From SYOC01 sp964441775 (lineage in GTDB: Bacteria > Desulfobacterota > Binatia > Bin18), in the NCBI GenBank assembly GCA_964441775.1, contig CAYTVL010000017.1:34221-98220 (forward strand): DNA of 64,000 bases. Reading direction: 5' to 3'. Positions within the stretch are counted from its first letter, which is position 1. Each line of letters starts with the position of its first letter. Position numbers and translations under genes: made by a program. This document shows positions 50,810 through 60,159 of the stretch, piece after piece. The notes under the pieces are model-generated. The model saw nothing but the letters and a program-made list of their open reading frames with translations, was not told where the DNA came from and did not search any database.

Positions 50810-52909
50810 TCACAGAAGAGTTGGCAATGTCTTCTTTCCCGTTGGCCCCCATTGCAGCGGCGGGTCTTCCGCTCGGACAGGAAGGACGACCATCTGTAAG
50901 CCGGCGAACTGTAAGCGCCGTTGCAGGGTAAAGGCGGCTTGGTTGTGTAACACTCTATGCCAGAATCCTTCATGTTGAAACACGAGCTTTCCGGCGAAGA
51001 AAATGGCCTGCGGAAATCTCTTGGCGACTTCGTGGGCAAGCTTTTCTAACTCGTCGATCGCGTCGGTTCCGAGCGCGTGCCAGTATTCGGCGTAGACGCC
51101 CTGGCGCTTCAGAAAGGAGACATATCGCGCCAGTCCCTCTTCCGTTTGTTGACGAAGATGATTAATTTCCTCGCGTCCCTTGAAGCGGCTGGAGTCAATA
51201 ACGCCTACGCCAATGAAAATGTAGTTTTTGAAATGTGAGCCAAACAAGCGGGGCACGTTGAGGACGGCGTGCAGGCCTAACCCGTTGTACCCGTTGACGA
51301 AGAAGACTGCCGTGGGAGCATGAGCATTACGGGCTGGTGTTGGAAGCGTCGCGTCAGGGAGCGGCACGTCCACGAGAATGTCGTCCAGGCGGCGTAAGCT
51401 CTGTTCCGCTATGGTGTAATGATGACGAATGTAAAGACACAGGCCAATGACGGTCGATGTAATCGCCATGGTGATCCAGCCGCCGGCTTCAAACTTGAGC
51501 GCGACCGTGGCGATCAAGATGCTGGTGGTGAGAAGCAACCCGACGCCGTTAATGACCAAATGTTTACGCCAACTTGGTTCTTGTCGACGTTCGGTCCACC
51601 AATGTCGACACATGCCAAGTTGGGAAAGCGAAAACGTGAGAAAGACGTTGATGCTGTATAGCACGACGAGAATCTGCACCTCGCCATTGGTGTAAAACAG
51701 CAACGCTAACGCCGCCCCACCCATGAGGAGGATGCCGTCTTGCGTGACAAGACGCTCGCTCAGCTGATAGAAGCGTCGGGGCACCCAGGAATCTAACGCC
51801 ATATTGGCGAGCACCCGAGGGCCATCGAGAAATCCGGTCTGTGCGGCAACGAACAAAAGAGCCCCTTCAGAAAGGATGGTGACAAAAAAGAACACGGTCC
51901 CGAGCGGGAGACCTCCTGGACGCCACTCTTGCACGAGAGAGAGCACGAGCGTGGCGTTGAGCGTTTTGCCTTCTTCATGGGCGACGTTGGCCAGTAGATA
52001 GGCGAGCAAAAGTCCACTGGCCGTGAAGGCCAAAGAAAGCGACATATACAGCATGGTGCGCTTGCCGGTCTCTACTCGGGGCTCGCGTAAAATAGGCAAG
52101 CCGTTACTGACAGCCTCAATGCCTGTGTACGTACCGCCGCCAAGACTGTAGGCGCGCAGCAGAATGAGTCCCATGCCGAGAAAGCCAGCCTGCCGCAGGC
52201 CGGACTGGGACTCATGCCAAGAGGTCGCAATCACCGCTGGGGCGGTGTCAAGATGGATGAAGATTCCGTAGCCCACCACAATGACGTGCGTGACAATGAA
52301 GATGAGAAAGATCGGTACTAAGACAGCGACGGATTCTTTGACGCCCCGAAGATTGAGGAGAATCAAGACAACGATGGCGAAGGTCGAGGCGAGAATTTTG
52401 TAGTCCTGGGCTGCAAACGGTAAAAAGCTGAACACGGCGTCGGCGCCGCTGGCGATGGAAATAGCAATTGTTAAAACGTAATCGACGAGCAGGGCGCTGC
52501 CTGCGGTGAGCCCGGCATGACGACCGAGCAGCTTGGTGGCCACTAAATAGCCGCCCCCGCCGCTAGGAAAGAGTTCGATAATTTGAGAATAACTGGCTGA
52601 GATGACAAAGACGGTGAGTCCCATAATTGCCGCCAGCACGAAGGCGAGGAACGTATGTGAACCTAGGGCCAGAAAGGCTTCTTCCGGCCCATAACATGAG
52701 GAGGAGAGGCCGTCCGCGCCGAGTCCGACCCAGGCCAAAAAGGCGGCTAGGGATAAACGGTGAAAAACGTCCGGAGCGAGGGGATCTTTCGGCTTGCCAA
52801 TAAACAGCGTGCGTAAGCGCTCGAAAAAAGAGGAGTGGGACAATGATGGGGATCGTAGTTGGTCGTCTCCTATTGGAGGGGGTAAGGGTTCCGAGTCTGG
52901 GGACTCCAT
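50810..52909 (-). CDS. APC-superfamily amino acid/polyamine permease with C-terminal cytosolic domain
   Basis: A 699-residue transporter. About twelve membrane helices span residues 50-500, beginning LAAFLAWVGLGADGLSSSCYGPEEAF, an unwound TM1 typical of the family, and including ELFPSGGGGYLVATKLLG. A soluble C-terminal domain of about 190 residues (TAVFFVNGYNGLGLHAVLNV, VGVIDSSRFKGREEINHLRQQ) is typical of the large KUP-like APC permeases. It probably moves amino acids or potassium by proton symport; substrate unknown. It stands downstream of nothing obvious and has its own promoter region divergent from the bicupin gene. Confidence 0.85.
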   Translation of the reverse strand: MESPDSEPLPPPIGDDQLRSPSLSHSSFFERLRTLFIGKPKDPLAPDVFHRLSLAAFLAWVGLGADGLSSSCYGPEEAFLALGSHTFLAFVLAAIMGLTVFVISASYSQIIELFPSGGGGYLVATKLLGRHAGLTAGSALLVDYVLTIAISIASGADAVFSFLPFAAQDYKILASTFAIVVLILLNLRGVKESVAVLVPIFLIFIVTHVIVVGYGIFIHLDTAPAVIATSWHESQSGLRQAGFLGMGLILLRAYSLGGGTYTGIEAVSNGLPILREPRVETGKRTMLYMSLSLAFTASGLLLAYLLANVAHEEGKTLNATLVLSLVQEWRPGGLPLGTVFFFVTILSEGALLFVAAQTGFLDGPRVLANMALDSWVPRRFYQLSERLVTQDGILLMGGAALALLFYTNGEVQILVVLYSINVFLTFSLSQLGMCRHWWTERRQEPSWRKHLVINGVGLLLTTSILIATVALKFEAGGWITMAITSTVIGLCLYIRHHYTIAEQSLRRLDDILVDVPLPDATLPTPARNAHAPTAVFFVNGYNGLGLHAVLNVPRLFGSHFKNYIFIGVGVIDSSRFKGREEINHLRQQTEEGLARYVSFLKRQGVYAEYWHALGTDAIDELEKLAHEVAKRFPQAIFFAGKLVFQHEGFWHRVLHNQAAFTLQRRLQFAGLQMVVLPVRAEDPPLQWGPTGKKTLPTLL

Positions 52910-53043
52910 ACACGTTCTTTCCTTTCTTGCCTTTTCTAACGGAAAAACTTTAGCATACGCGTTTCTGGAAAGGAAAGGCTCTGGGTGCTATAGATTGACC
53001 AGTGCAGTCATTTGCTCTTTGCTCGTACTAAAAGGAGGGTTGT

Positions 53044-53718
53044 ATGGCAACGCAAGAGAGTCCACGTTCACAAATCATTGCGGTGAGCGACATGGCTTGG
53101 CAAGACGTGCAGCCAGGAATTCGCATGAAACCGCTCTGGAGCGACGAAGCGACCAAGCGTCGAGCGGTGCTGAGTCGTATCGAGCCGGGCGCGCAACTGC
53201 CGCGCCACAAGCATGTGGGAGACGAACTCATATTCGTTGTCGAAGGCGCCATCTCTGATGAATTCGGTGCGGTGAAAGCCGGCAATATGGGCTATCGGCC
53301 TAATGGCTGTGTGCATACTGTGGCGAGCGTCACCGGGGCGACGGTATTGGCGTTGATTACTGGAGGAGTCGAAGCGACGGCTGACGCTGGCGCGGCGCCT
53401 CCTTCGCAAATTTTCACACTGAGTGAGATTGCGTGGACTGAGCCGATGCCTGGCGTGCGCATGAAGCCAGTATGGGCGGATACGGCGACCAAACGTCGGG
53501 CTGTGTTTGTGCGGTTTGAACCTGGGGCGACATTGCCGCGTCATCGTCACGTGGGCGACGAGTTGATCTTTCTGATTGAAGGATCAAATGCTGACGAGTC
53601 CGGTGAAGTGGCGACCGGCAATATGAATTATCGACCCAACGGCTGCGTCCACACCGTCACCACGAAAAACGGAGCGACCGTGCTCGCTTTTGTGACGGGC
53701 AGCGTGGAGCCTGCGTAA
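53044..53718 (+). CDS. ChrR-type bicupin (tandem duplicated cupin)
   Basis: A 224-residue protein of two nearly identical cupin domains (about 10-105 and 120-220). Each carries MKP(L/V)W, TKRRAV, a PRH(K/R)HVGDELIF metal motif with two His and Glu, and a late His in YRPNGCVHTV. The close match between halves shows a recent internal duplication. ChrR-type cupins bind zinc; some members are cytosolic anti-sigma parts, but no sigma factor gene is adjacent. AAAGGAGG precedes the ATG. Cytosolic, possibly a metal-dependent sensor or enzyme; not decidable. Confidence 0.85.
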   Translation: MATQESPRSQIIAVSDMAWQDVQPGIRMKPLWSDEATKRRAVLSRIEPGAQLPRHKHVGDELIFVVEGAISDEFGAVKAGNMGYRPNGCVHTVASVTGATVLALITGGVEATADAGAAPPSQIFTLSEIAWTEPMPGVRMKPVWADTATKRRAVFVRFEPGATLPRHRHVGDELIFLIEGSNADESGEVATGNMNYRPNGCVHTVTTKNGATVLAFVTGSVEPA

Positions 53719-53736
53719 AGCGAAGGCTCGCGTATT

Positions 53737-53943
53737 CTATGTGAAAGGTGCATCAAGATTGAGATTTCGGCGCGCCACAGATAGCAAGCTAACCGTGTAG
53801 TTTACTTGCACTGTCAGACAAGCCGACAGTGGCACACATACAGGGAGGATACTCTCCGAATCCGGTTTTGGTGCGCCAGATATATAGGTGACGGCAGAGC
53901 CTGCCGGAGCACGTATTCTCCCAGCGGGCTCAACACGGACCAT
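53737..53943 (-). CDS. possible small protein, doubtful
   Basis: A 68-codon frame beginning 13 bases after the SelW-like stop codon, with TGAGGA as a reasonable ribosome binding site. The sequence MVRVEPAGRIRAPAGSAVTY and onward matches nothing I know and has no motif. It could be a co-translated small gene or chance. The rest of 53719-53956 shows no other feature. Confidence 0.25.
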   Translation of the reverse strand: MVRVEPAGRIRAPAGSAVTYISGAPKPDSESILPVCVPLSACLTVQVNYTVSLLSVARRNLNLDAPFT

Positions 53944-53956
53944 CGTTTTCCTCAGG

Positions 53957-54193
53957 TCAGGCTGCCCGCTTCTCTAAAGCGGTCCGCACTTCCTCATACT
54001 CAGGAAACCTGCCGGTGGCTTTCTTGGAATACAGCTTTTTCCCGTCGACAAAAACTTCAAAACGACCGTCATCAAAAGGGATGAGCGTGAGCTGACGCAC
54101 GCGTTGTTTGTACTCGGTGAGCAGTTGTTCCGTCAAACTGACGGCTTCTGGTTCGTACCCTCAGGCCGCGCAGTATTCGATGCGAAGTTCCAT
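53957..54193 (-). CDS. SelW/Rdx-family selenoprotein (in-frame UGA)
   Basis: A 78-residue thioredoxin-fold redox protein of the SelT/SelW/SelH (Rdx) family. Read from ATG 54193 with GGAGG just upstream, it gives MELRIEYCAA, then TGA at 54163-54161, then GYEPEAVSLTEQLLTEYKQ, LTLIPFDDGRFEVFVDGKKL and YSKKATGRFPEYEEV, ending at TGA 53957. The family active site is CxxU or CxxC at this exact point (C8-A-A-U11), and FEV.VDG, S(K)K.TGRFPE are the family landmarks. So the UGA encodes selenocysteine. A SECIS-like hairpin follows 16 bases after it. Without recoding the gene is only ten codons and is missed by standard ORF calling. The family's cellular partner is uncertain; a glutathione- or thioredoxin-linked role is usually suggested. 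Confidence 0.9.
54130..54144 (-). promoter_or_regulatory. bacterial SECIS element of the SelW-like gene
   Basis: CCGUCA-GUU-UGACGG, a perfect 6-bp stem with a GUU triloop, begins 16 bases after the UGA, with the loop G at about base 23. Position, loop size and the G at the first loop base fit bacterial SECIS rules. The loop is the same as in the SECIS at 22346-22364. Confidence 0.8.
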
Positions 54194-54336
54194 ACAGTCC
54201 TCCAGAGTGAAACCCTTCTGTTTCTTTCCCTACCACAGCCTGCGCGTTGGTACAACGAAGAACGCCACGGCTTTGCTTTCTCACTACCCCTCGTTTATGC
54301 TCCTAGCTCCAGCTCTAGACCAGTAAGGAGGGCCGT

Positions 54337-55644
54337 ATGGACTGGCGAGAACGTTGCGGGAAAAAACTCGTCTCTGCTCAAGAAGCACTGCGGTCCGTGC
54401 GCAATGGCGATACGGTGCAGGTGAATTGGTTACACGCCACGCCCCTGACTCTATGCGACGCGCTCGTGGCGCGCAAAGAGGAACTGCGCGACGTGAAGGT
54501 CGGCACGGTTGGCCCGCTCTACAATTGGGATCAGCCCGGTATGGAAAAGGCGTTTACTATCCAGACTCCTTATCTTGGCGCGTTGACGCGCCCCCTCATG
54601 GAGAAAGGGCTGGTCGAATTTATTCCGGTGATGTACTACCGCCACCGCGAGCTGCCTCCAGGCTTGACGTGTGATGTGTATCTCACACCGCTGTCGCCGC
54701 CGGATGAGCATGGCTACTGTAGCTTTGGCTCCGGGCTGTTCATGTCGAAGACACTGTCGAGCGCGGCGCGGGTGGTGATCGGTGAAGTGCAGGAAAATTT
54801 TATTCGCACAGGCGGCGAGAATTACATTCATGTGTCGGAGGTGACGCACTTCGTGGAGCCTACGATTCCGCCAGCGGCTCTGCCACCGACGGCGCGGAAT
54901 GAAGAAGAAGTCGCGGCGACCGAGATCATTTGCACCCTGATCGCGAACGAACTGGTCCACGATGGTGATACTCTTCAGATCGGCCTTGGGAGCGTATCCT
55001 CGCCCCTCGCCATGTATTTAGAAAATAAAAACGATATCGGCATTCATACCGAAGTGATTCCTGGCGGAGTGGCGCGGCTGGTGCAAAAGGGCGTGATCAC
55101 GGGAAAGTATAAAACCGTGAACCCTGGAAAAGTGGTAGCGAGCGCGGGGATTGGCTTGTTCCCGGACGAACTGGCGATGATCAACGGCAACCCCAACTTT
55201 GAATTTTACGACTTCACCTATACGGACGACGTGCGCTTGTTGGTCAATCAGAAAAATTACGTAGCGGTGAACAACGCGTTGGCCCTGGACTTGGGTGGGC
55301 AAGCCTGCTCGGAGTCGATCGGGCCCTATATGTATACAGGGACCGGCGGGCAGGCGATTTTCACGATTACCGCCGCGTACTGCAATCCGGGGAAATCCGT
55401 CATCGTCACGCCCTCAACCGCCGTAGTCAAAGGTCGGCGCATTTCCCGCATTGTGCCTATGTTGGAGCCGGGAAGCGTGGTGACGGCGCAGCGAGCTTTT
55501 GTGGACTATGTGGTGACGGAATGCGGCATCGCACAATTAAAGGGGAAGACGCTCAAGCAGCGCGCTGCGGCGCTTATTGAGGTGGCGCATCCCGACTTCC
55601 GTGACGAGCTACGAAAAGAAGCCAAACGGATCTATCATTTGTAA
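54337..55644 (+). CDS. acetyl-CoA hydrolase/transferase (Cat1/4-hydroxybutyrate CoA-transferase family)
   Basis: A 435-residue class I-type CoA-transferase that exchanges CoA between acyl groups or hydrolyses acetyl-CoA. Two alpha/beta halves are visible: DTVQVNWLHATPLTLCDAL and GTVGPLYNW in the first, and LQIGLGSVSSPLAMYL and IHTEVIPGGVARL in the second, the latter containing the Glu expected to form the glutamyl-CoA intermediate near residue 250. AAGGAGGGC precedes the ATG. It is followed by a YyaL-type protein after 65 bases. Acyl substrate unknown; consistent with the catabolic run downstream. Confidence 0.88.
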   Translation: MDWRERCGKKLVSAQEALRSVRNGDTVQVNWLHATPLTLCDALVARKEELRDVKVGTVGPLYNWDQPGMEKAFTIQTPYLGALTRPLMEKGLVEFIPVMYYRHRELPPGLTCDVYLTPLSPPDEHGYCSFGSGLFMSKTLSSAARVVIGEVQENFIRTGGENYIHVSEVTHFVEPTIPPAALPPTARNEEEVAATEIICTLIANELVHDGDTLQIGLGSVSSPLAMYLENKNDIGIHTEVIPGGVARLVQKGVITGKYKTVNPGKVVASAGIGLFPDELAMINGNPNFEFYDFTYTDDVRLLVNQKNYVAVNNALALDLGGQACSESIGPYMYTGTGGQAIFTITAAYCNPGKSVIVTPSTAVVKGRRISRIVPMLEPGSVVTAQRAFVDYVVTECGIAQLKGKTLKQRAAALIEVAHPDFRDELRKEAKRIYHL

Positions 55645-55709
55645 ATCAAGAACCGGTGCGTGAGCATGCTCGACGTCCGGGCCTAGCGACACCCTAGAGG
55701 AGACGCGCC

Positions 55710-57779
55710 ATGGACCACAAATTCATCAATCGCCTGATTCATGAGACCAGTCCCTATCTGCTTCAACACGCGCACAACCCGGTGGATTGGTTTCCCTGGG
55801 GTGAAGAGGCGTTTGCGAAGGCGAAAGCGGAAAACAAGCCGGTTCTTCTGAGCGTCGGCTACTCTGCGTGTCACTGGTGTCATGTGATGGAGCATGAATC
55901 CTTTGAGGATGAAAAAATCGCCGGGCTCATGAATGATCTGTTTGTCAATATCAAGGTTGATCGAGAAGAGCGTCCGGATGTTGACGAAATCTACATGAAC
56001 GCCGTGCAGATGCTGACGGGACGCGGCGGCTGGCCCATGACGATGTTTTTAACGCCCGAGGCGAAACCGTTTTATGGCGGCACCTATTTCCCGCCGGTCG
56101 ATCGGCATAATCTGCCGGCGTTCCCGCGCCTGCTGCTTGGGGTTGCCCAAGCCTATCGGGAACGACCGCAGGACATCGAGAGCGCGACCGCGAAGATTCT
56201 CGAAAATCTCGAGCGCATGACCCATCGTGAGGAAACCTCGCGACCGCTCCAGATTGAAACAGTGACTAATGCGGCAGCGAGCCTGGCGCAGCACGTGGAC
56301 CATACTCACGGGGGGCTCGGAGGCGCGCCGAAGTTCCCGCACTCGATGGTCTTCTCGTTGTTTCTGCAGCAGTATGCCACAAGCGGCGAAGAGCACTATT
56401 TGAACATGACGACCCATTCGTTACGCAAGATGGCTGAGGGTGGAATCTATGACCATCTGGGCGGCGGGTTTCATCGCTATTCGGTGGATGAGCGCTGGCT
56501 GGTGCCCCATTTTGAGAAGATGCTGTACGATAATGCGCTCCTGGCGCGCGTCTACCTCGAAGCCTATCAGGCCACGCATGATGGTTTCTTTCGTCAGGTC
56601 GTTGAAGAGATTCTTGCGTATGTTGAACGAGAAATGCTCCATCCCGACGGTGGCTTCTACTCGACACAAGACGCAGATTCGGAAGGAGAAGAAGGAAAGT
56701 TTTTCACCTGGACGCACGATGAAATCATGCGCGAGCTGGGGGAAGAGGTCGGGGAAGTTTTTTGCCGCTACTATGACGTGACCGACGTCGGCAACTTCGA
56801 ACACAAAAATATCCTGCATCCCACGGTGACCTTTGCCCAATTGGCGAAGTTGTTTCGTCGCGAGGAACAGGAAGTGACGCGGTTTATCCTGGAGGCGAAG
56901 CAGAAACTTTTCACGGTGCGTGAACGACGGGTCAAACCAGGACGCGATGAGAAAATCTTGACAAGTTGGAACGGCCTCATGCTCTCCGCGTTTGCAGAAG
57001 CCTATCGAGTGCTTGGCCATGCTCGATATGGCGAGATTGCGCGCCGGGGCGCGGAGTTTCTGTTGACGAAGCTCTACCAAGATGGCCGGTTGCGGCGCAG
57101 CTACAAAGATGGCCAGGCGAAGTTCAATGCGTATCTCGACGATTACGCGTTTTTTGCTGCGGCCTTGTTGGACCTCTACGAGGCGACGTTTGAGCGTAGC
57201 TATCTCGATCGTGCAGCAGAATTGGCCGGGGAGCTGCTGACCAGGTTCTGGGATGAGAAGGAGGGTGGCTTTTTCTTCACCAGTAGTGACCACGAGGCGT
57301 TGATTGCGCGCACCAAATCAGCGTTCGATGGAGCCCTGCCGTCGGGCAATGCGGTGGCGGTGTTGACGCTGTTACGCTTGTTTTATCTCACTGAAAACCC
57401 TGTCTACCTGGACAAGGCTGAACGAACGCTGCGCCTGTTTTACGAGGCGATGGAGCACAACCCGTTCGGTTTCAGTCACATGCTGGGAGCGCTGGATTTC
57501 TGCTTGCAACGACCCAAAGAGATTGTGTTGCTGGGCGACCCTCAGGCCCCGGAAACACAAGCCTTGCTGGCGCAGCTACACAGTATGTTGCTTCCCAATA
57601 AGACCGTTGTCTGTATTGATACGAACAAGCAATCTCAGTTGGGCGAGGGGAAATTGCCCTCAGCGTTGACTGGACGACAGCAGATTGATGGAAAGCTGAC
57701 TGCGTATGTCTGTCACAATTTTACCTGTTCACTACCCGTGACTGAGTGGGGAGACTTGAAGGCATTATTGGTCGCATAA
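55710..57779 (+). CDS. thioredoxin-domain protein of the YyaL/SPATA20 (DUF255) family
   Basis: A 689-residue cytosolic protein. The N-terminal thioredoxin-like domain has HNPVDWFPWGEEAF and YSACHWCHVMEHESFED, a CxxC-type CHWC pair at about residues 52-55. A long (alpha/alpha)6 toroid follows, from about 180 to 600 (GGFHRYSVDERWLVPHFEKMLYDNALLA, RDEKILTSWNGLML), like sugar epimerases and glycosidases. This is the full architecture of bacterial YyaL. The function is not established in the family. Upstream is a CoA-transferase, downstream a DUF1499 protein. Confidence 0.92.
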   Translation: MDHKFINRLIHETSPYLLQHAHNPVDWFPWGEEAFAKAKAENKPVLLSVGYSACHWCHVMEHESFEDEKIAGLMNDLFVNIKVDREERPDVDEIYMNAVQMLTGRGGWPMTMFLTPEAKPFYGGTYFPPVDRHNLPAFPRLLLGVAQAYRERPQDIESATAKILENLERMTHREETSRPLQIETVTNAAASLAQHVDHTHGGLGGAPKFPHSMVFSLFLQQYATSGEEHYLNMTTHSLRKMAEGGIYDHLGGGFHRYSVDERWLVPHFEKMLYDNALLARVYLEAYQATHDGFFRQVVEEILAYVEREMLHPDGGFYSTQDADSEGEEGKFFTWTHDEIMRELGEEVGEVFCRYYDVTDVGNFEHKNILHPTVTFAQLAKLFRREEQEVTRFILEAKQKLFTVRERRVKPGRDEKILTSWNGLMLSAFAEAYRVLGHARYGEIARRGAEFLLTKLYQDGRLRRSYKDGQAKFNAYLDDYAFFAAALLDLYEATFERSYLDRAAELAGELLTRFWDEKEGGFFFTSSDHEALIARTKSAFDGALPSGNAVAVLTLLRLFYLTENPVYLDKAERTLRLFYEAMEHNPFGFSHMLGALDFCLQRPKEIVLLGDPQAPETQALLAQLHSMLLPNKTVVCIDTNKQSQLGEGKLPSALTGRQQIDGKLTAYVCHNFTCSLPVTEWGDLKALLVA

Positions 57780-57825
57780 ACCGGGACTCTGCTCGATAAG
57801 GGAACTCGCCCATGAAGGAGGGGTT

Positions 57826-58350
57826 ATGCGGTTTATTGGGGGATTCTTGCAATTGATCTTCTTTGGGGTGCTGATCTTTGCCGCGCTCTTGGTTGCCGGT
57901 ATTGTGGCCAATCGCTTGCCGCTCAGCGATCCACCGGGACTGGCGGCGCGACTCTCGACCTATCTCAACACTCATGTGGCTGAGACCTCGGATGATTCGC
58001 CATTTGCCGAGCTGCGGTTGCGACGCTACGAAGCACCTGAGGGTCTGCTGTTTGACATTGTCCGTAGAGCCGTGCTGGGACTCAAGTGGGAGATCGCCAA
58101 CATCGATGCGGAGAAAAAAGAGTTGCAAGCGGTAGTGACCACCAAAGTCTGGCGCTTCAAAGATGATGTGATCGTGCAAGTCCGCCCCACGCAGCCCAGT
58201 GGCAGCGTGTTATGGGCGCGTTCGGTGTCGCGTGTGGGTAAAGGGGATCTCGGGGCCAACACGCGCCATGTGATGGACTTGGTGGAAGCGGTGAATGCGC
58301 TGGCGCCGGTGCAGACGCTGGCGCCTCAGCAACAAAAGAGTCCTGAGTAA
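57826..58350 (+). CDS. DUF1499 family membrane-anchored protein
   Basis: A 174-residue protein with an N-terminal membrane helix (FLQLIFFGVLIFAALLVAGIVA), then a DUF1499-like domain with LFDIVRRAVLGLKWEIANIDAEKKELQAVVTT and WRFKDDVIVQVRP, ending Gln- and Pro-rich. AAGGAGGGG precedes the ATG. Function of the family is not known. It starts 46 bases after the YyaL-type gene and 50 bases before an alpha/beta hydrolase, so it belongs to the same transcription run. Confidence 0.75.
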   Translation: MRFIGGFLQLIFFGVLIFAALLVAGIVANRLPLSDPPGLAARLSTYLNTHVAETSDDSPFAELRLRRYEAPEGLLFDIVRRAVLGLKWEIANIDAEKKELQAVVTTKVWRFKDDVIVQVRPTQPSGSVLWARSVSRVGKGDLGANTRHVMDLVEAVNALAPVQTLAPQQQKSPE

Positions 58351-58399
58351 CAAGCGGTGAGTGCTGAAGCGCTGGAGATCGCGTCAAGAAGGAGGAACT

Positions 58400-59281
58400 A
58401 TGGAGAAGACCGTTCGGTTCTACAGTGAAGCCGTGCCGATGGCGGGAGTCCTGTTCACGCCTGATACGCTTCCGCAGGGGGAACAACGGCCAGGCATCGT
58501 CATCTGCCATGGGTTTACTGCGGTCAAAGAAGTGATGCTGCCGGAAATTGCACGACGCTTGACGCAGTTGGGTTATGTCGCGCTAACCTTTGACTATCGC
58601 TTCCTCGGGGAGAGCGGAGGCGAGCCCCGTCGGCAAATTATTCCGATGCTGCAGATCCAAGATATTCGCAACGCCGTGACTTTCTTGCAGCATCAGCCGG
58701 AAGTAGCGGCGGACCGCATTGGTCTCCTAGGCGTAAGTCTCGGCGGCGCCAATGTCAGTTATGCCGCCGGGGTGGAGGAGCGCGTTAAGGCAACGATCAG
58801 TGTGTGCGGCATTGGGGACTGCGGCCGCTGGATTCGTGACGCCTGTCACTTCTGGGAATGGCGGGCATTGCAGCAGCGATTGGCGGAAGACCGACGCGAG
58901 CGGGTGTTGCACGGGAAGCTTCAATACGTGCAGGCAAAGGAGATCGTGCCTGAGCCCGAGAGCACGACGCAATTATTCGGACAAATTTTGCGACAGTACC
59001 CGCAATGGAGCCGGGAAATTACCTTGGCCTCAGGAGAAGCGCTGATTGCCTATAGACCTGAGTCAGTGGTGGCCAATATCTCACCACGGGCTATTCTGTG
59101 GCTGCACGGCGACGCCGACGAGCGCGTATCGATGGAAGAATCGTTGGCCCTGTACCAGAAAGCGGGCGAGCCGAAGAAGCTGGTGATTCTGCCGGGGCTC
59201 GGACACAGCGATATCCTGGTTGGCCCTGGACTGGAAATGAGCCTGCCGCACCTCCGTGCGTGGTTTGCGGAACATTTGTGA
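58400..59281 (+). CDS. alpha/beta hydrolase (dienelactone-hydrolase-like)
   Basis: A 293-residue hydrolase. The nucleophile elbow GVSLGG (in LLGVSLGGANVSYAAG) is preceded by HGFTAVKEVMLPEIARRL, and the acid and His are in LHGDADERVSMEES and LPGLGHSDI near the end. ATG 58400 with AAGGAGG upstream is preferred over 58361. It probably hydrolyses an ester or lactone in the cytosol. Another alpha/beta hydrolase follows 72 bases later, but the two are not close paralogues. Confidence 0.86.
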   Translation: MEKTVRFYSEAVPMAGVLFTPDTLPQGEQRPGIVICHGFTAVKEVMLPEIARRLTQLGYVALTFDYRFLGESGGEPRRQIIPMLQIQDIRNAVTFLQHQPEVAADRIGLLGVSLGGANVSYAAGVEERVKATISVCGIGDCGRWIRDACHFWEWRALQQRLAEDRRERVLHGKLQYVQAKEIVPEPESTTQLFGQILRQYPQWSREITLASGEALIAYRPESVVANISPRAILWLHGDADERVSMEESLALYQKAGEPKKLVILPGLGHSDILVGPGLEMSLPHLRAWFAEHL

Positions 59282-59352
59282 TGGGAATCGTGAGGAAATA
59301 TGGGGTAGGGCCGGTTTGATGCTTATTACTCGTTACTCGTGCAGGAGGAGAC

Positions 59353-60141
59353 ATGGGGGAATTTCGTGAAGAATACGTTGAATTCAGCGGTGCGAAGGTG
59401 CAATTGATCCGAGGCGGGACAGGGAACCCTTTGCTGCTGTTGCACGGCGCGGGCGGGAACCCTGGTTGGTTGCAGTGCCACGACATGTTGGCGCAACACT
59501 ACGAGGTGTATCTGCCAACACATCCGGGGTTCGGTCGTTCGACGCGACCTGAGTGGTTCGATTCTATGAGCGACATGGTGGATTTTTACCTGGAGTTCAT
59601 GGACCGCTTCAATTTCACTCGCGTACCGGTCATCGGTTTTTCGCTGGGCGGATGGCTCGCGGCGGAACTGACGGCCACTTGCCCGGAGCGGATCTCCAAA
59701 CTCGTCTTGGTCGACGCTGTGGGGCTCAAGGTTGATGGGGCGGAGATCAAGGATATTTTTCTTTTGTCACCGCAAGAGCTGGCGCCGTTGGTTTTTTATG
59801 ATGTCAACCAGGTCGCGGAGCGGGAAAAGTTGTTTCCCGTCAAACCGACGCCGGAAGAGGTTGAGCTGCGCGACAACAGCCAGATCATGGCCCAATTGAT
59901 TGGTTGGAAACCGTACATGCACAACCCCAAGCTGGTGCATCGCCTCCGTCGGGTCAAGTCTCCGACGCTGGTTGTGTGGGGTAAACAAGACGGGCTCGTG
60001 CCGCTGGCGCATGGTGAAGCGTATCGTAACGCCATCGCGGGCGCGGAACTCAAGGTGCTGGACCGTTGCGGCCATTCGCCGCAACTGGAGCGCCCCGCCG
60101 AGTTCGTGGCGCTGGTGGAAGGCTTCTTAGCGCGGTCCTGA
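59353..60141 (+). CDS. alpha/beta hydrolase, C-C bond hydrolase/MhpC-like
   Basis: A 262-residue hydrolase with HGAGGN oxyanion segment, GFSLGGW nucleophile elbow (Ser near residue 98), Asp in VVWGKQDGLVPL, and His in DRCGHSPQLERPAEF at the C-terminus. The layout resembles MhpC and haloalkane dehalogenase-like esterases that cleave ring-fission products. AGGAGG precedes the ATG. It is followed 18 bases later by an LLM monooxygenase, so an oxidation-hydrolysis sequence is plausible (inference). Confidence 0.87.
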   Translation: MGEFREEYVEFSGAKVQLIRGGTGNPLLLLHGAGGNPGWLQCHDMLAQHYEVYLPTHPGFGRSTRPEWFDSMSDMVDFYLEFMDRFNFTRVPVIGFSLGGWLAAELTATCPERISKLVLVDAVGLKVDGAEIKDIFLLSPQELAPLVFYDVNQVAEREKLFPVKPTPEEVELRDNSQIMAQLIGWKPYMHNPKLVHRLRRVKSPTLVVWGKQDGLVPLAHGEAYRNAIAGAELKVLDRCGHSPQLERPAEFVALVEGFLARS

Positions 60142-60159
60142 CAACATGAGGGAGGGAGT

